A stretch of DNA of 64,000 bases from Panorpa germanica. Taxonomy: Eukaryota; Arthropoda; Insecta; Mecoptera; Panorpidae. Positions 20,058-35,000 of the stretch are shown in pieces (position 1 is the first letter of the stretch; the number at the start of each line of letters is the position of its first letter). Under the pieces are notes generated by a model. That model was not told the DNA's origin. It made no database searches and saw nothing but the letters and a program-made list of their open reading frames with translations. The position numbers and the translations under genes are program-made. The stretch lies in NCBI GenBank assembly GCA_963678705.1, contig OY783208.1:16303782-16367781 (forward strand), in the 5' to 3' direction.

Positions 20058-23000
20058 ATGAAGGTGTTTATCCTTGCCATCTTCGTGTCTTGTGCCTTTA
20101 CCACCAACGCTACGGTGAGTTTTTTTAATATTATTTGTTTGCTTTGACATTATTTGCTCTCCTGTTCAGCACCGGCTATCTAGGTTCGACGTGGACTACC
20201 TGAGGACTTCCTGGGGACCTCTCTTTTCTTGAGGAGCGCTGCTTGGTGCACCATTTCTTATTTTCTTAAGTAATTTTCTAGTTGTAGACACGGCATAGCT
20301 TTATGTTCATGTAGTAGCGACCCTCCACGGAAGATGTCAGCTGGGTGGTGGACAGCATCGGATTTATTGAATATTTTTGTTGTAATTTTGTTAAAAATTG
20401 TCCGAAATATTGCTGTTTTTCGGATATAATATTTGGCCGCCATATTGTGACAGCTGACGTCACTATTTCACTTTGCTGCGTAACAGAGATGGCAATATAT
20501 TTAAGGGGCACAGGCTACATATTTACTTTCCATAAAATTGTGCAACATAATTATAAAATTGATTTTCAGGATCTCAAATGTCCAATTGTTTTTAAAATAA
20601 GACGCAGTATTATAAGAAAAACTAGCAATTAAATAAGTCATACTTGTCGGTCTACCCGTCAAATATATTGCCACCTGGGACCTATTATAAACTGGGACCA
20701 CCTGTTGCACCATCGCAGTGCGCAAAGACCATTTCTAAGAATTAGTCCAGACCCCTATTGTTAAAAAACTGAGTTATTCTAAACTTAGTTTTACTAAAAC
20801 ACGTTGAAAGAATTCGTTCGAAGTATAAAAGCTTTCTATGAAAGTGTTGTCCAACTTCTGCCAGCACATGTTAAATGTTGCATGTTGAAGTCTCTCCAAC
20901 GTGTACCACGCATACGACAACATCGAAGAATTCGGTTTGGTTTGATGGTCACCATTCAACAAAATGTTTTTTAGCAAATGTACAATTGGATTACTAGCAT
21001 TACACAGTACTTAAAATAAGGAGGCCTCAAAACTACGTCAGATGTGCTATTGGGTTTACATTAGAAAGTAAATATCATCAGCTGCCTTAACGTGTTTAGA
21101 TTGATTCACTGAAACATGAAGTTAGCAGTCAAACAAAGAAGAGTCACGCAGTAAGCATTTAGATAAAATGTTTTGGCTAGTACAGTCCACACGTTACAAC
21201 TGTTTTACGCGCGATGGTTCTATTACAGACAATAAATAAATTCAAATCTCTAATTGATGCATTAATCTGTAATGTTTTCATTCTTGTAGCTTCACAACGG
21301 GGGCGGTTTAGTCGTTAATGGAGTTCTAGTGGCCGTAATGAGCATGCGGTGCTTTCCCCATTGTCGTCACACTGAAGGAATCTTCACCAACGTCTACAAC
21401 CATCTGTGGATCAACAACACTTTGATTGGAGGTTGGTCTTAACTCATTTTTGCATAATAATCAAATATTTTATCAGACGGACAAATTAGATTCACTCCTA
21501 GAAAAGATAATCCCTTAAATTCGGTTAAAAATAAAGACATCAAGTATTGGTAATTCAGTGTTTAATTTAACATTACCCAACCTACATTTCCAATAATGTG
21601 TAAAATGAACTTGGGTAAATATGCTCACTTTAATTGTTAATATCTCGCTTTGCAGCTGGTAAAAATATTTGAAATTTTATCATCAAATTAAGAACATTTT
21701 TAAAGGCGAAATTAACATAAATTTTGAACTTTTTTATGAGGGTTAAGCCACGCGCATTTTTCGCCCCTGTAAATAGGTATTCTTGAGTGTTTAAGCACTT
21801 GGACTTAAAAACATTTCTATTAAAAACAGAGCACCCAAGGAAATAAACAAATAACGTGAACCTACACAATGCTACGAAGCTCTTAACTAAGCGTAGGATA
21901 TAGAGTTACACTGGTTGCCATTTTGTTTTCCAGATTCCGGTACAGATTACATTATTGACTCCAGTACAGAGGTTTATACAACTTGCAGTGATATTAAAAC
22001 CGCTGGAGTGTACTTAATCCAGCCGAACAACGACATAGAGCCATTTGAAGCTTATTGCGATATCGTGGACGGCAAGAAGTGGACGGTAACTACTCTGACT
22101 TCATTTCTTTCCAAAGCATTTCCTGTTTACATGCAGCGCTTCGTCTTTTGTCGACATCTCGCTAAACACAAATCGTAGATATTACCTTCAATATTTCACG
22201 CAAATGATAACTTTTCTTTATGTTTAATCAACGTTAAATATATGTTAAAGATTATAAGATGGCAAATAAATAAGAAATTCAGTTAATTTGTTTACTTTAG
22301 GGAAGTGTCTCTTCATTTAGATGTTTCTAGAATTACCAATCCATAGTGGAAATGTAGGAGGCATGAAACTCACAAACAATTATACATTGTCGTCCCCTAA
22401 ATTGTAATCCTGCAATGAAAGTATCCAGAGAATTTGTTGTTTTAGAATGTTTAAGTTGTTATCCCTGTTTAAACCAGTAATTTTGTTTTTGTACTTTGAA
22501 CTAATCCAGAGATTCAATTAGAGCATTCCTAGGATGTCATAATTCTCAAATTATCTCTCCTAATTGAAAGTACAATGTTCCCGCTAAAGACAAAACGTAA
22601 ACTGAAACCGAAACATAAATGTTAAGTAACCTTACATTATATTAACCTGAGCAAATGTATGTAAATGTAAAAGTTCTATTCCAAAGGAAATCCTTTTTAG
22701 ATAACTTCTTCCTTTAAGAATTCTTTTCTTGAAATTTAATGAAGATATGTTGCAGGTCATCCAGCAGCGCTTCAGCAGGTCAGACTTTTACAAAAACTAT
22801 GCCAGCTACACAAAAGGATTTGGGCCGATTGATGGAAACCACTGGCTGGGACTGGAGAAGATCCACCAGGTGGGGTTACGATTTGTTCTTATCCTTATAT
22901 CATGACTTTGTTTGTAATGTGTCATTTAGTAATACCAACTGCACCGAACTAAACTCATAATCATCTGCTGTTAACTGGAAATGGAAATGAGATCACATAT

Positions 23001-26000
23001 TAACTGTTGTTTTCAGTTAACGAAAAATGGCGACCATGAACTCAGGGTGGAATTGGAAGCCCACAACTTAACAAAGGGACACGCCCAGTACACTACATTT
23101 AAGGTTGATTCAGCGGGGTCGGGATTCAAATTAACGATCTCTGGTTACAGCGGAAACGCAGGTAGGTCCAATGTTTATTCCACTCGCAAGACTTCCTGTA
23201 CGGATTTCATGTTCCCGTGGGTCACGTGGTCTACAAATTCGATTTAGGGGGTGTTTAGTCAGATGGATTATTCTTCTGTATTTCGACCATGAACCGTTTC
23301 AAGTTCACGTTAGCAGAAGTATCGTAGATACAGAGCCGGATTAAAGCGATACTCAATAATCCATTATTCTCTATTAGACAACAATTCCACGAAACTTTCA
23401 ACACAACTGATAAATCAATTTATTTAGCCGTTAATTTATTGAACTTTAGAACAACAAATGGACACATCCGACATCTTAAGATGAAACAATTGATGCAAAG
23501 ACATATTTATATATTAAGACATTAATATACATTTATAATTATATTTATACATTATTTAGACATTAAGATATATTTTAAAACGTAAATTACGATAATCGTC
23601 AATAATCGATAATACGATTATCGTGATAATCAAATAAATTTAAAATAAATAAATGTTTTGGAAATAAAAATATTTTTTTGATTTAAGTCGTTTTTATTCG
23701 TAAATTTATTAGGGACCGTGTGAACCTAGCAAAGCCAAATAAACTTTCTAGAAGAAGGAAGATTGTTGAGCTATTCCCGAATATATTATTATTATTATAT
23801 TGTAATGTTTTTGCTATTACGCATTACATTCTTTCGCCTTAAATCATTAAATTACACATCATTGCGATTAATTACATAGCAATTAATAAATTAAAACACC
23901 TACTGCTCCTCCTTCTCTCTATTACCGCCATCCGCAGATTCGCTTCACTGCCTCCCTTCAATAACTGCACAATCGTTTTACTTTTTACTCTTTTCTCACA
24001 TGGATACTTAATACATTAGCCCTTTCACATTTTTTCCTCTCTATTTTCGCAGTATCTGTTGCCTTTCTCTTAGTTTCCTAATCTAAATCTTGCGATTTTT
24101 CTTATATTCCTTGTCTCTTTTTCTCGCACGTATTCCGGTATCCCTTTCTCCCAAATCTTCTTGTATCTTTCTTTATATTTGCTGTTTTCAATTTTTTCCA
24201 TTCTTTCCTGTTGCTGTATTATGTCACAATAATCACCCGTTAGCGTACGCCAATGGAACACTAGACCAGTTAGAAGTAGATTAGTTCACGATGGAAAAAG
24301 AATTATATTCCATCTTTCGCCCAGTCAACGGACATTGCACCTGTATCAATTGTCATTAGAGCAAGAAATGTAGAATGTAATGCTCCACCACCTGTTGATC
24401 TAATATAAACCTAAATAGCTGTGTTCCAATGCGAATCCCAAGCTAAATAACAATCCATCGATAACTAGAAGATTAAAAGGAGAATACGAATAAAAGCTAG
24501 ATAAAAAACCAAGCGCACACATGAGAAGGGTACAAACAAACAAAACATTGATAAGGGAGATTAAAGGTCTAGAGAATACTAAGTAATTGGCACCAACTGC
24601 ATTATGTAGACCATAGGCGTTTTTAGGAAGTATAATCAAAACCACAAAATCATAACCAACATTCCATTAATTAGAAACCCTGTTTAAATATTTCCATCTT
24701 TGCTCCATTCCAAACTCGCCCTTCTAATAAATGTCTATTGTCATCAAATGCTAAATTTATGTAAAGCAATGAGCCAATTAAGCAGGTTGCAGCAAATGCA
24801 TAGGTTGCAGGCGTAACAAAGAAGAAGAACCACTTAAATAATTCTCACCATGCGAAGTCCATTTTATGCCAAAACAAAAGAACTCTTCGTGTATTGGACA
24901 AACGTCCGAATCCCTTTCAGACATTATCGACCTTACAAAGCAATGTACCCTTCAGGGATGCAACAAGTAGAGGCTAAGACGAATTGGAAGGTGCTACCCC
25001 TAATGACCATCTTTGACAATGTCACTACCAAAGGAATACAACAGCTGGACCTGCATAACATTAACCAGGACGAACTTAAACCAATAACAAGACAGTACCA
25101 GGATGTAAAACATATAAAAACCTAGAATTGTCCCTAGATGTGTCCCTAAAGTAACATGTTTAACTTAGATAGATATTGTCAAAAAGACAATGAACGAGAA
25201 AATTAACAAAACGAAAATCAATTAATTTTGAAGGAATCAAATGACAATAAATTAAAATAAAAATTTCCATTCTTGGTAAGGAGCAGTTAAGAAAACAACC
25301 ATTTTAGGAAACTGTCAAAATTTGGAATGACATCCGGCATCGCAAGATGAAGCAATAGAACTAGAAGACATAATTAGGAATGGCTCAATCGCTGCTGCTT
25401 AAGATCTAGACGCACAAGAGTTTTATCCAATAGTTGTCTTCATTCACAGAGAATTGTAAATAACAAAAGTCAATTAATCTAACGTTGTCAGTGGCGTGCC
25501 ATTTTTGTTATACAAATACAAAACTAATGGGCCCTATAACTTGGTTGACAACAGGTTGGTGGTTGAATTTTATGTTGGAACCACGGTTGAAGTGAGATCA
25601 AAAACTTTTGACATTTGGTGGGCGGATCCTGATGTCGGGGTTTAGCCGTGTCGACAGAAATAAATCAATTTCGTTCAAAATTAGGAGTTTCTAGATCGAA
25701 AATTGTAGCTAGCATTATGATATCGATATTTGTTGGCCATTTTATGTATCGTTTTACGTACCAGGGTTAAATCAGGTGGGGCTTTCTTGGAGGGCGCTTA
25801 TATGGAAAACAAATAACAACGGCTAGAAAATGAAAGTTAAATGCGAAGGCCATTGTTTCTTCTTTCACATTTCTATTGATTTGCTAAATAATTGACTGAT
25901 TTGTCATTTGATAATAAATTGTTTTTAAAATATTATTTTTGACATGATATAGTTTTATGCTCTTGAAAATATGATCTTCTATGGATGTAATTGTTGTATG

Positions 26001-29000
26001 GAGTAACGCAAAAAAGCATTAAACTTAACTGCTGAAATGCTATATAACTAATCCTGGGATTGATTCTTTCAAATCCCGAAATACTGAAACTGATAGAAAA
26101 TAATTCACAGCCCAATTGTTTAAAAATTATGTCCCTCCTTCTAACACTAGACAAACCAGATAACACTTAACACATAACACACTTTGTGACGTAAACGTGT
26201 TAACAACGGATGGTTGTTTTTTTTTTTTTAATATAGTTTCTCGGGCTTCGTAGGCACGTAGCCTTTTATTGCCCCTAATACTATTCTGCCCCTTTTTATA
26301 TATTATACCCAGACAACAAGAATGATCTATTCATGGCTACTGCTGTCATAAATTTCGGTTTCTCAATCAAAAAAGCGGTGTTAACAGGAAGCGTCTGCAC
26401 CGCCCTTTGGAGTTCATTTCTTGCCATTAATGTATTTTTACATTGCCACAGAATGTGGTCAGGGTCTGCCTCTTCTTCACCACAGTCGCATTTAGAGTTT
26501 GGAATGATTTTGTTTCTTGCCAGATGTTTTGGAGCTCCAGTATGATTCATTCTTAGTCTTGAGGTCATTGTAATTAATCTTCTTGGCCATTTTAGTTTGG
26601 CAAACCATGGCTTACGTCTCAGTATTGGTTGTGTTATATAAAATTCTCTACCTTTATCAGAATTATCTCACTTGTCTTGCCAATTTTTCATTTCATTTTT
26701 TTCAAATTCTGCTTTCATGTCTGATTTTATAAAAAATGAAATATATTTATCACAGGAAGTAGCTACCTTGGCCATTTGATCAGCTTTTTCATTTCCCTTA
26801 ATTCCCTTATGTGAAGGTACCTATTATGGTACCTGGTAATCTATTTCCCTATTTATTTTTTCTTTGACATAATAAATTTTGTTGTCTAATTTTGTATTGA
26901 TTCCCTTACTGCTTAACGACTGTATGACTGATAACGAGTCGGATAATATTAAAGTGCTGTCTCTGTCATCAGTAATGATTTGATCCACAGCTAGATCTAT
27001 AGCACATAACTCAGCTGTATATATGGATGCTTGATTATGAAGCTTGTAAATTCTGCTATTGTTAATATTTACTACTGCTGCACCCACTATATCTGCTTCT
27101 TTTGAGCCGTCAGTATATAATTTTGTATAATTCGGGAATTGTTGATCTAATTTTTGTTGTAAGTCTATAGTTATTAGCTCAAGTAATATGTTACTCATAT
27201 TTAGCTCCTTGCCAATAGTTATATTTGCAGGAGTTCTTCTACCTGAGTAATAATAATCTAATTCGTAAATTGGTATTTCTACTGGGGTTCCTCTTTCTGT
27301 CCATTTCCTTTTTCCATTTATCCAAATTGCATTAAGCTCATGTTATTTGTCATTAAAGCGCTAGCCATAAAGTAAGACGTTTTCTTTATCCATCTTTCTT
27401 TTAATGGTGGCATACAAGCCTCTGCTAGTAATGAAAGGGTATGAGTTGTACAGATAGCTCCTAATACTATTCTTAAAGCTTTATATTGCAATTTTTCAAG
27501 TAATTCTAATGTATTGTTTTTACACATTATTAGTACTTCTGCACCATACTCCAAATGAGGGCGGACTAATGATTTATATAAATTTAGTAGCGAAGATATA
27601 TTTAGTCCCCATTTTTGTCCAGCAAATATTTTGAGTATATTGATTGCAGGTTCAGCTTTCTTTTTAATATTGAGTATTATTGATTTTTCAGATTTATTTG
27701 TGGAAAATGGAAATCCTTAGTATATATAATTATTTGTGTATTCCAATTTTTGTTTACCTAGAGTTATTATAGGTAGCTGTGATATTTTTGAACTCATGTT
27801 AAAAATCATTAGTTTAGATTTTTCTGTTGATGCTTCTAAACAAGCATCATTAAGCCATTTCTCTAAGTTATTTTTAATATTTTGCATTTTTTTTCCAGTC
27901 TCCTCTATAGTATTTTCTTGTGATAAGAAAACTAAGTCATCCACATATGATATCCATGATATTGTTGGGTTGAGATACGGTTTTATTGATCTAACCATCA
28001 TATTAAAGAGGAGAGGACTTAGTGCTGAGCCTTGTGGAATGCCTTTAGAACATAGTCTCCAGTCCGATAATAATCCATTAAACCATAGTTGAGTTTTCCT
28101 GCCACTTAGTAAATTCTTAACCCATTATCTACCGCTGTTCGATTTTTCGAACACTGAATTTTACCCATTTTTGATTTAAAATATTTCTATGTTCCTACCA
28201 GATTTTGATATATATCTTTGTGTTATTATAAAATTTGATTAATTTGCTATAAAAAGATAATTGTATTTTCGAACTTACCTCCCTCCTCTTAACGGTCAGG
28301 GGGGTGTAAAAAATACCTTGCATATAGATACTTTTTGAAATGCATTTTTAATTAATTTTTAATTAATATTTTTTTAAACCAGTGACAGAGTTTATTATTA
28401 AAGACTCAAACTATTTATAACAGTATTTTTCTAAAGAGTTTGGTATATCTACTAGACGTTAGATGTAAACAAACTGAAGTGTTCGATTTTTCGAACGTTG
28501 GTAAGTATTTATCTTTTTTTTTATTCTTGTGCATCTATGTGCAACCATTAAGCACGTGCTTCGCTAAGGATATAGGTTACAATAAAAACTAAGTGTTTTA
28601 TATTAGTTAAGTACTCAGTGTTATATTTTAGTGTTTTTTTTTAAATTAGCTATTGTTTATTATTACAAATAAATACTACAAATACTACAGGTAAACTATT
28701 TGAGATATATTTTTATTAAATAACATAGGAAATCGTTGCAAATGTTTTACATTAGTTGAGAATTTCAGTTATATTTGCAATGGCTAGTCGTCAAGCTTTA
28801 TCTATGAAAGAGATTGAGGCAATTATTGATAACTGGAGTGATAGTGAGGACGAAATTAATACAGTAATTGTTCTTCCTCCTGCTCAAGTAGATGATGTAA
28901 CTGATGAAGAAATACTGGACGATGATTTTATTCCAATGAGTGACGAGGTAGATATAAATACATACATTAAATTGTACATATACAACGTATATGTTATAAA

Positions 29001-32000
29001 TTAATTAATTAAATTGTTAATAAATATATTCTTCGTTTTACAGGTTACTGCTTTAAATGAGGTAGTGGGTACTCTTGAATATACAACAACACGAGACCTT
29101 AGAGGTGAAAATGATGAGGTGAAAAGCATTGCACAGGCTGGTGCTGCAGACATTAAAGCAACTGGTACTGTTAATCATACAGAATATTTAAAACCATCTA
29201 CATCTGCTTCACGTAAACGAAAAAGACGAGATGTAGACAACACAATAGTTTCAGAGCGACCATCAAGTGTTTCTTTTAAACCTTTGCGGGAATTTGGACA
29301 ACCAACATGGGCCACAAAAACCAATAAAACAACTCAATTTGAGTATAATATTCATAAAATAGAGCCCCTTAATAGTGTTCAAAAAGAGTTGTATGAACAG
29401 CTGAAGACTTTAACACCAATGCAATTATTTGAGAAATTTTTTGATTCAGAAGTTATTCAATTTATTGTGAACCAAACAAATAGTTATGCTCAGCAACAAA
29501 ACTCTGAATTTAGGATTGACGAAGTAATGTTTAGAAGGTTCTTGGGGATATTATTACTGTCTGGGTATCATACTCTACCCGCGATTTCAGATTATTGGTC
29601 TAAAAACCCTACATTAGGAGTTGCTGTTGTCAAACAGTGCATGTCCAGATCAAAATTCGTAGCTGTAAAAAAACATTTACATTTTTGCAACAACAACCAG
29701 TTGGATAAAAATGATAAAATGTCTAAGGTACATAAAAATTATTACAAAAAAAATTAGTAGAAATGGTTATACATAAATTCTTTTCATTTCAGATGCGTCC
29801 TTTGTTTAATATAATTAACAGAAAATTCATGCAGTTTGGAATTTGGGAAGAGGAGCTTTCAATTGACGAGCAAATGATTCCATACTTTGGAAGACATTCG
29901 TGCAAAATGTTTATCAGAGGCAAGCCAATAAGATTTGGCTATAAATTATGGTGCCTTTGTTCGTCTGCTGGATATTTGTATAATTTCTTGCCTTATTCAG
30001 GTGCCAGTGACAATTACAATGCACAACTGGGTTTAGGTGCAGATGTTGTGCTACGACTGTTGGAAAATGTAAATTTTCCAGATCGACATAAGGTATTTTT
30101 TGACAACTTCTTCACGTCGTATCATTTAATGTGTTTGCTGACGGAAAAGCATATTTGTGCAACTGGTACCGTCCGCAAAAACAGAATTGGAGGTGCTGTA
30201 TTGAAAACAGGCAAGCAATTGGAAAAAGGAGATCATGATTTTGCATTTGATTTTAACAACAAAATATTGTTTTGTCGATGGCAGGACAATAGTGAGGTAA
30301 CCGTTTGCACCAATCACGATCAAATATTTCCCACGCATACGGTGAAAAGATGAAAAAAGCAGCAGAAAAATAAAAATGGTACATCAACAGCTGGCAAATT
30401 TATAAATCAACAACAGCCATTACTTTTACGAAACTATAATAGGGGTATGGGAGGAGTGGATTTGCATGACAATGCTGTCCAAAATTATCGAATTAACATA
30501 CGTGCTAAGAAGTGGTATTGGCCATTATGGCTGTCCGTATTGAATTCTTCGATGGTCAATGCTTGGAAGTTACACTGCTTTGTTGCACGTTATGACAAAG
30601 ATGAGAAGAAAAAACCAATGGCTGAAAAAGACTTTAGGGTTTCTGTGGTAGAAAAGCTACTGCTAACACCAAATGTCGAAAATGATTTTCTCTCTGATGA
30701 TGTTACGGATAAAGATTTTAATGAATTTAACCTACCTAAAATATCAGGTCAACATGTTTTAATACATCAGAGAGAAAAGAAAGTTCGTCGATGCAAATTA
30801 AGTAGTTGTCGAAAACCTACGTATTTTATGTGCAAAAAATGCAATATTCATTTGCACACAAAATGCTTTGAGGCTTTCCATGAGAAAAATATATAATTCA
30901 ATAAGTTACAATAACAATAAAAAATGTTAATTGAATTTTTAATTAATAATATTTAAATAAATATATTAAATTACGATAATTTTTTAATAAAAACAAATAA
31001 ATTTCTTTATAATTCTTAAAAAAAAAAAATGCCAAATAGTTGCCAATGTTCGAAAAATCGAACAGTCGATTTCAGGAAAACTACTGTTCGGAAAATTTTT
31101 TTAACCAAAAATTTGAATTCTGTAGGTACTTATTAGCCTAAATACCACATTAGTTTTTCCAACACTTGTTTTTTTTTTTTTGCGGTAGAAAATGGGTTAA
31201 GTAAATTAATTATTAGTCTCCGTACTCCTATTACATATAATTGCCTCAATAAAAAATTGTTGTTTACATTATCGAAAGCTGCTTTTATATCTACAAAACA
31301 GGCCATTGATACATTGCCTTTGTTTTTTCCTGCTTCAATTCTAGCTGATAATGCAACTATGCCATCCCTGGTACTTCTACCTCTTCTACAGCCAAAAATT
31401 TGCTTTGGTATTAACGACTTAGAATCTAACCAATATTCTAATATTGTTTTCAATATTTTCTCAAAGACTTTTCTGCAGCAATTAATGAGAGTTATAGGTC
31501 TATATGAGGTTGGTTGATTTACTGTCTTATCTATTTGTAATATTGGAACAATCTGAGTATTTTTCCAGGACTCAGGAATTAGTCCTTCTTCCAAAATTGT
31601 GTTGTATATGTTTATTAATAACTTTTTAGCGATTGATGGGAGATGGCCTAACATTTCATAAGATATTCCATCTGGACCGGGCGTGGTTGTTTTCGTCATT
31701 AAAAGGTAAGATTGTAGCTCCCACATTTCTACTTCTTTAATCATCATTTTACTAGACTCGTCTTGAGTGACTCCATATAGTACGCTTTCTTGCTCAGGTA
31801 CCCAGGGCGGTGCTATTACTTGTGAAAGTTCACATAACAAGTCCTCACTGTTAGGTGAATTTGTTTTCGTGCATTTTCCTAAACCTCTCATTCTATTAAT
31901 ATTTCTCCATAATTGTTTAGTAGTTAAATTATGGTTTAACTCTTCGGCAAGGTTTCTCCAAGCTTGTCTTTTCTTGAACTTTAGTAAGTTGGTCGTTTCA

Positions 32001-35000
32001 GATTCTACTTTTTCTAAAGCTACTTTATTTGTTTCAGAACTATTTCGGTGGTATCTTCTGTAGGCTCTTTTTCTGTTTTGCACAGCCTCTTTGCATTCAT
32101 CATCCCACCAAGGATTTGGCGGATATTTTGAGATTTTATTGTTTGCAATATTTTTCCTCCACTTTTTAGCTGCAGACTCAATTGAGTCAATAAGGTAATT
32201 ATACTTTTTTTCCAGCGTAATATTGGACTGAATTTGGTTTGCCAATAAGTCTGCTTCTATTTGGTTAGAGAAATTGTCCCAGTCGATTGTATTTGGTACA
32301 ATGTTTAATTTAAATCTTTCCTTGCCTCTGCTTGATTAACCAACTTGTGCCCCATTCATAAGTATAATGAACGTGATCAGAACCTAGTTGATCCTCCATT
32401 ACGTTCCATGAAAGTTGGCTACCAAGAGATGGGGTTGCCCATGATAAATCAATTGCTGACGCTGTTCCTAAATGGATGTTGATTCGAGTAGGAGAACCAT
32501 CATTAAGAAACATTATGTTAATATTGTCCATCACCTGACATATAATTTTACCCCTTGGACAGTCATAGGTGTTTCCCCAAGCAATGGCTTTAGCATTCTA
32601 GTCACCTAGAATAAGCCTTGGTTCTGGAATAGATCTTAATATTGCAATTAATATTCCTGTAGTAATAGATGCTGTTGCTGGGGCATAAAGAGATACAACA
32701 TTAATATGCCCATCACCTCATTTAATTTTTGCTCCTATAATTTCAATATCCCCTGAGAGAGGAATTAAAATTGTGTCAATAAAAATGTTGTGGTTTATTA
32801 CTAGAGCAACGCTTCCACCGTTGTTATTTTTATCTGCTCTTACAAGTTCCATATTTCTCTATTTGATTTTATAAGATGGATCAAGCCAGGTTTCCGAGAG
32901 TGCAATTACTTTAATATTATTTTCAAAAACTATTTGTTCTAGATTTATCAATTTAGATTTTAAACTGCGGCAGTTCCATTGCATTATACAAGTATTTTTA
33001 TACATTATTTATTATGTTTGTTAACTAATATTTGTATTAGAACATTTCAATATTTTGATTATCTGGGAGTGGAATAGTATGGTTATTTACAATTTTTTGG
33101 TTCAAATTATAAGTAATAGTTTCTGCTTCTAAAACTACTTCGTCAGTATCAATATTTTGGTTTATCTCCTCTGAATCCCTGATCTCTTCTGAATTCTCAA
33201 TAATATTTTTGTCTAAATCAGTTTTCTTAACGAACTCTGATTTCTTAATTATCTCTGGTTTCTTCACTTTATCGGTTTTATTTACGGGAATTGGCTTAGA
33301 GCGTTCGTTTACCTTCGCCTTATGTGTATTGTCAGGTTTCCACGTCCTTTTCTTTACTTCTCGGGGGGATCTGCGGGGCTCTGAAATTTTCAAAACTCTA
33401 CGGATTTTCCTTTGCGGTTCACCGCTTATAATACAGTCTGTAATTTTCTTTTTATTTATACTTTCTTCCAAAGAAGGGAACTCAAAAAGGTTTATTGTAA
33501 ATACTCCTTTATTACCTCTATATAGGTAGTTTTAGCTTTAGCTTCGTTTTTATTTTTCAATTCTAAGTATTTGCTGCAGGATCTATCGTCAGCTTAATGG
33601 TCTTCTTTACAGTTGCAACAAAATAACTTCTCTTTCTTCCAACTTAAAGAGCTGTGATCCTTACCACAAAATTGGCAATATTCAGCACTTCTGCAGAAAT
33701 TAGTGGAGTGGACAAATTTCCAGCACCGACGACACTGTCTAATTCTCTGTATATACGTCGAAACTAAGTACTATATATTCCAGGATGTTATCCCCGCTAA
33801 ATGATATTAGGCACTTTCAAGTAGGAGTCTTTTTGCCTTCCTCAATTCTATTAAATCTAATAAAATCGGTAATTTTTGGTGCCAACTGTCTACTATTTTT
33901 ATTAAAGCCTACTGCGTCATGTAGGAATACGTCATCCAGATTATCGGGGTGAAAGTCGATTAGTCCCTGCACTTCTACCAAATTCTTCGGAATTATGCTC
34001 TTGTATTTAGCTAGAACTATGGCGTCTTCTATAATTTTATTAGCCAGAAATGTGCTATTGGTCTCCGCCTCAATTTTTCTTTGGCTAACAGCAATAATGT
34101 TAATGTCCTTGTAATTTGACCGCAAATATTGTGCAATAAAGGCAGGGTTTGTATTATAAGTAATTGGTTTTAGAATTACCAAGCACACTCCTGAATAACT
34201 ATGTGGATAATAGCTGGTTCTTATCCTTTTTGCTTCATAGAGGTCTTTCTCATAAGACCTGTCATTCATTATTATAACCTCACTTTCACTTAACACAAAT
34301 AAAAAAAAAAATTTAATATCTATTACTTTGTTTTTACACTTTATTATTTTTAAACTTCTTTTCCAATTGTATTTATTAAATAAATAATTTATATTTAGTA
34401 TAATAAATTTAATAAATTGAAAATAATTTCAGGAGCAAAATTTATTACAACATAAATACGCGATAGCTTTTTGTTTTTTTTGGATGGTTATTGTTGTGTG
34501 TGCCCAGTTGTTGGTTTGTTTGTACCGCAGTGTTCTTGTTATTATTTCAGGCGACTGCATGTACAAACCCGGCGACAGCAACTGGAACCTGAGTGGAATG
34601 AAATTCTCAACGTACGACAAAGACCAGGACAAGTCGTCGGTTAACTGTGCCAGGGGCCAGCATAGAGCCTGGTGGTACAACGATTGTTCGATGAGGTAAC
34701 TATCTCCATCTGCGTCTGCGTCACGTGACGCGTGATGTGACGGTCCTCTAGAGTGTAGGGTTGCCACCTCATCGGAAGCCCGGGCCTAGACACATTATCT
34801 CCAGGCCACGGGTGTACTTATTCCTACTCCGGCTCTGCGAGTTTTGTCACAAAACACATGAATATTCATTTCCATGTTACAACATTTTCTCCGCGGCAGT
34901 TCAGGAATATGAATCCGTTAAATATTCAAACTTTTATCAAATTTCAACAAATTTATTAAACTGAAAATAAGACATTATATTCAAACTAGTAAAATATTTG

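Larger units (their letters stand above)
26219..34481 (-). mobile_element. I/Jockey-type LINE inserted in copy B, interrupted by piggyBac
   Basis: The minus-strand order is ORF1 (34296-33037), ORF2 endonuclease and RT start (33005-31201), piggyBac (28121-31196), RT end, RNase H and a CCHC-like tail (28116-26296), then poly(A) (seen as T14 at 26218-26229). An 11-12-bp target duplication, GGATGGTTGTT (26208) and GGATGGTTATT (34482), flanks it. Copy A carries the unoccupied intron near 14577. Without piggyBac the LINE is about 5.2 kb, near full length. The RNase H downstream of RT fits the I-group clades. Stops and frame breaks in both ORFs indicate an inactive copy. Confidence 0.85.

Noticed and set aside
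24850..25125. Plus-strand 91-codon open frame in the long intron of copy B
   Set aside because: Protein-like in places but without a recognised family, splice sites or promoter; it overlaps the upstream side of a minus-strand coding remnant.
31257..32063. Plus-strand frames opposite the LINE RT
   Set aside because: Antisense shadows of a clear reverse transcriptase frame.
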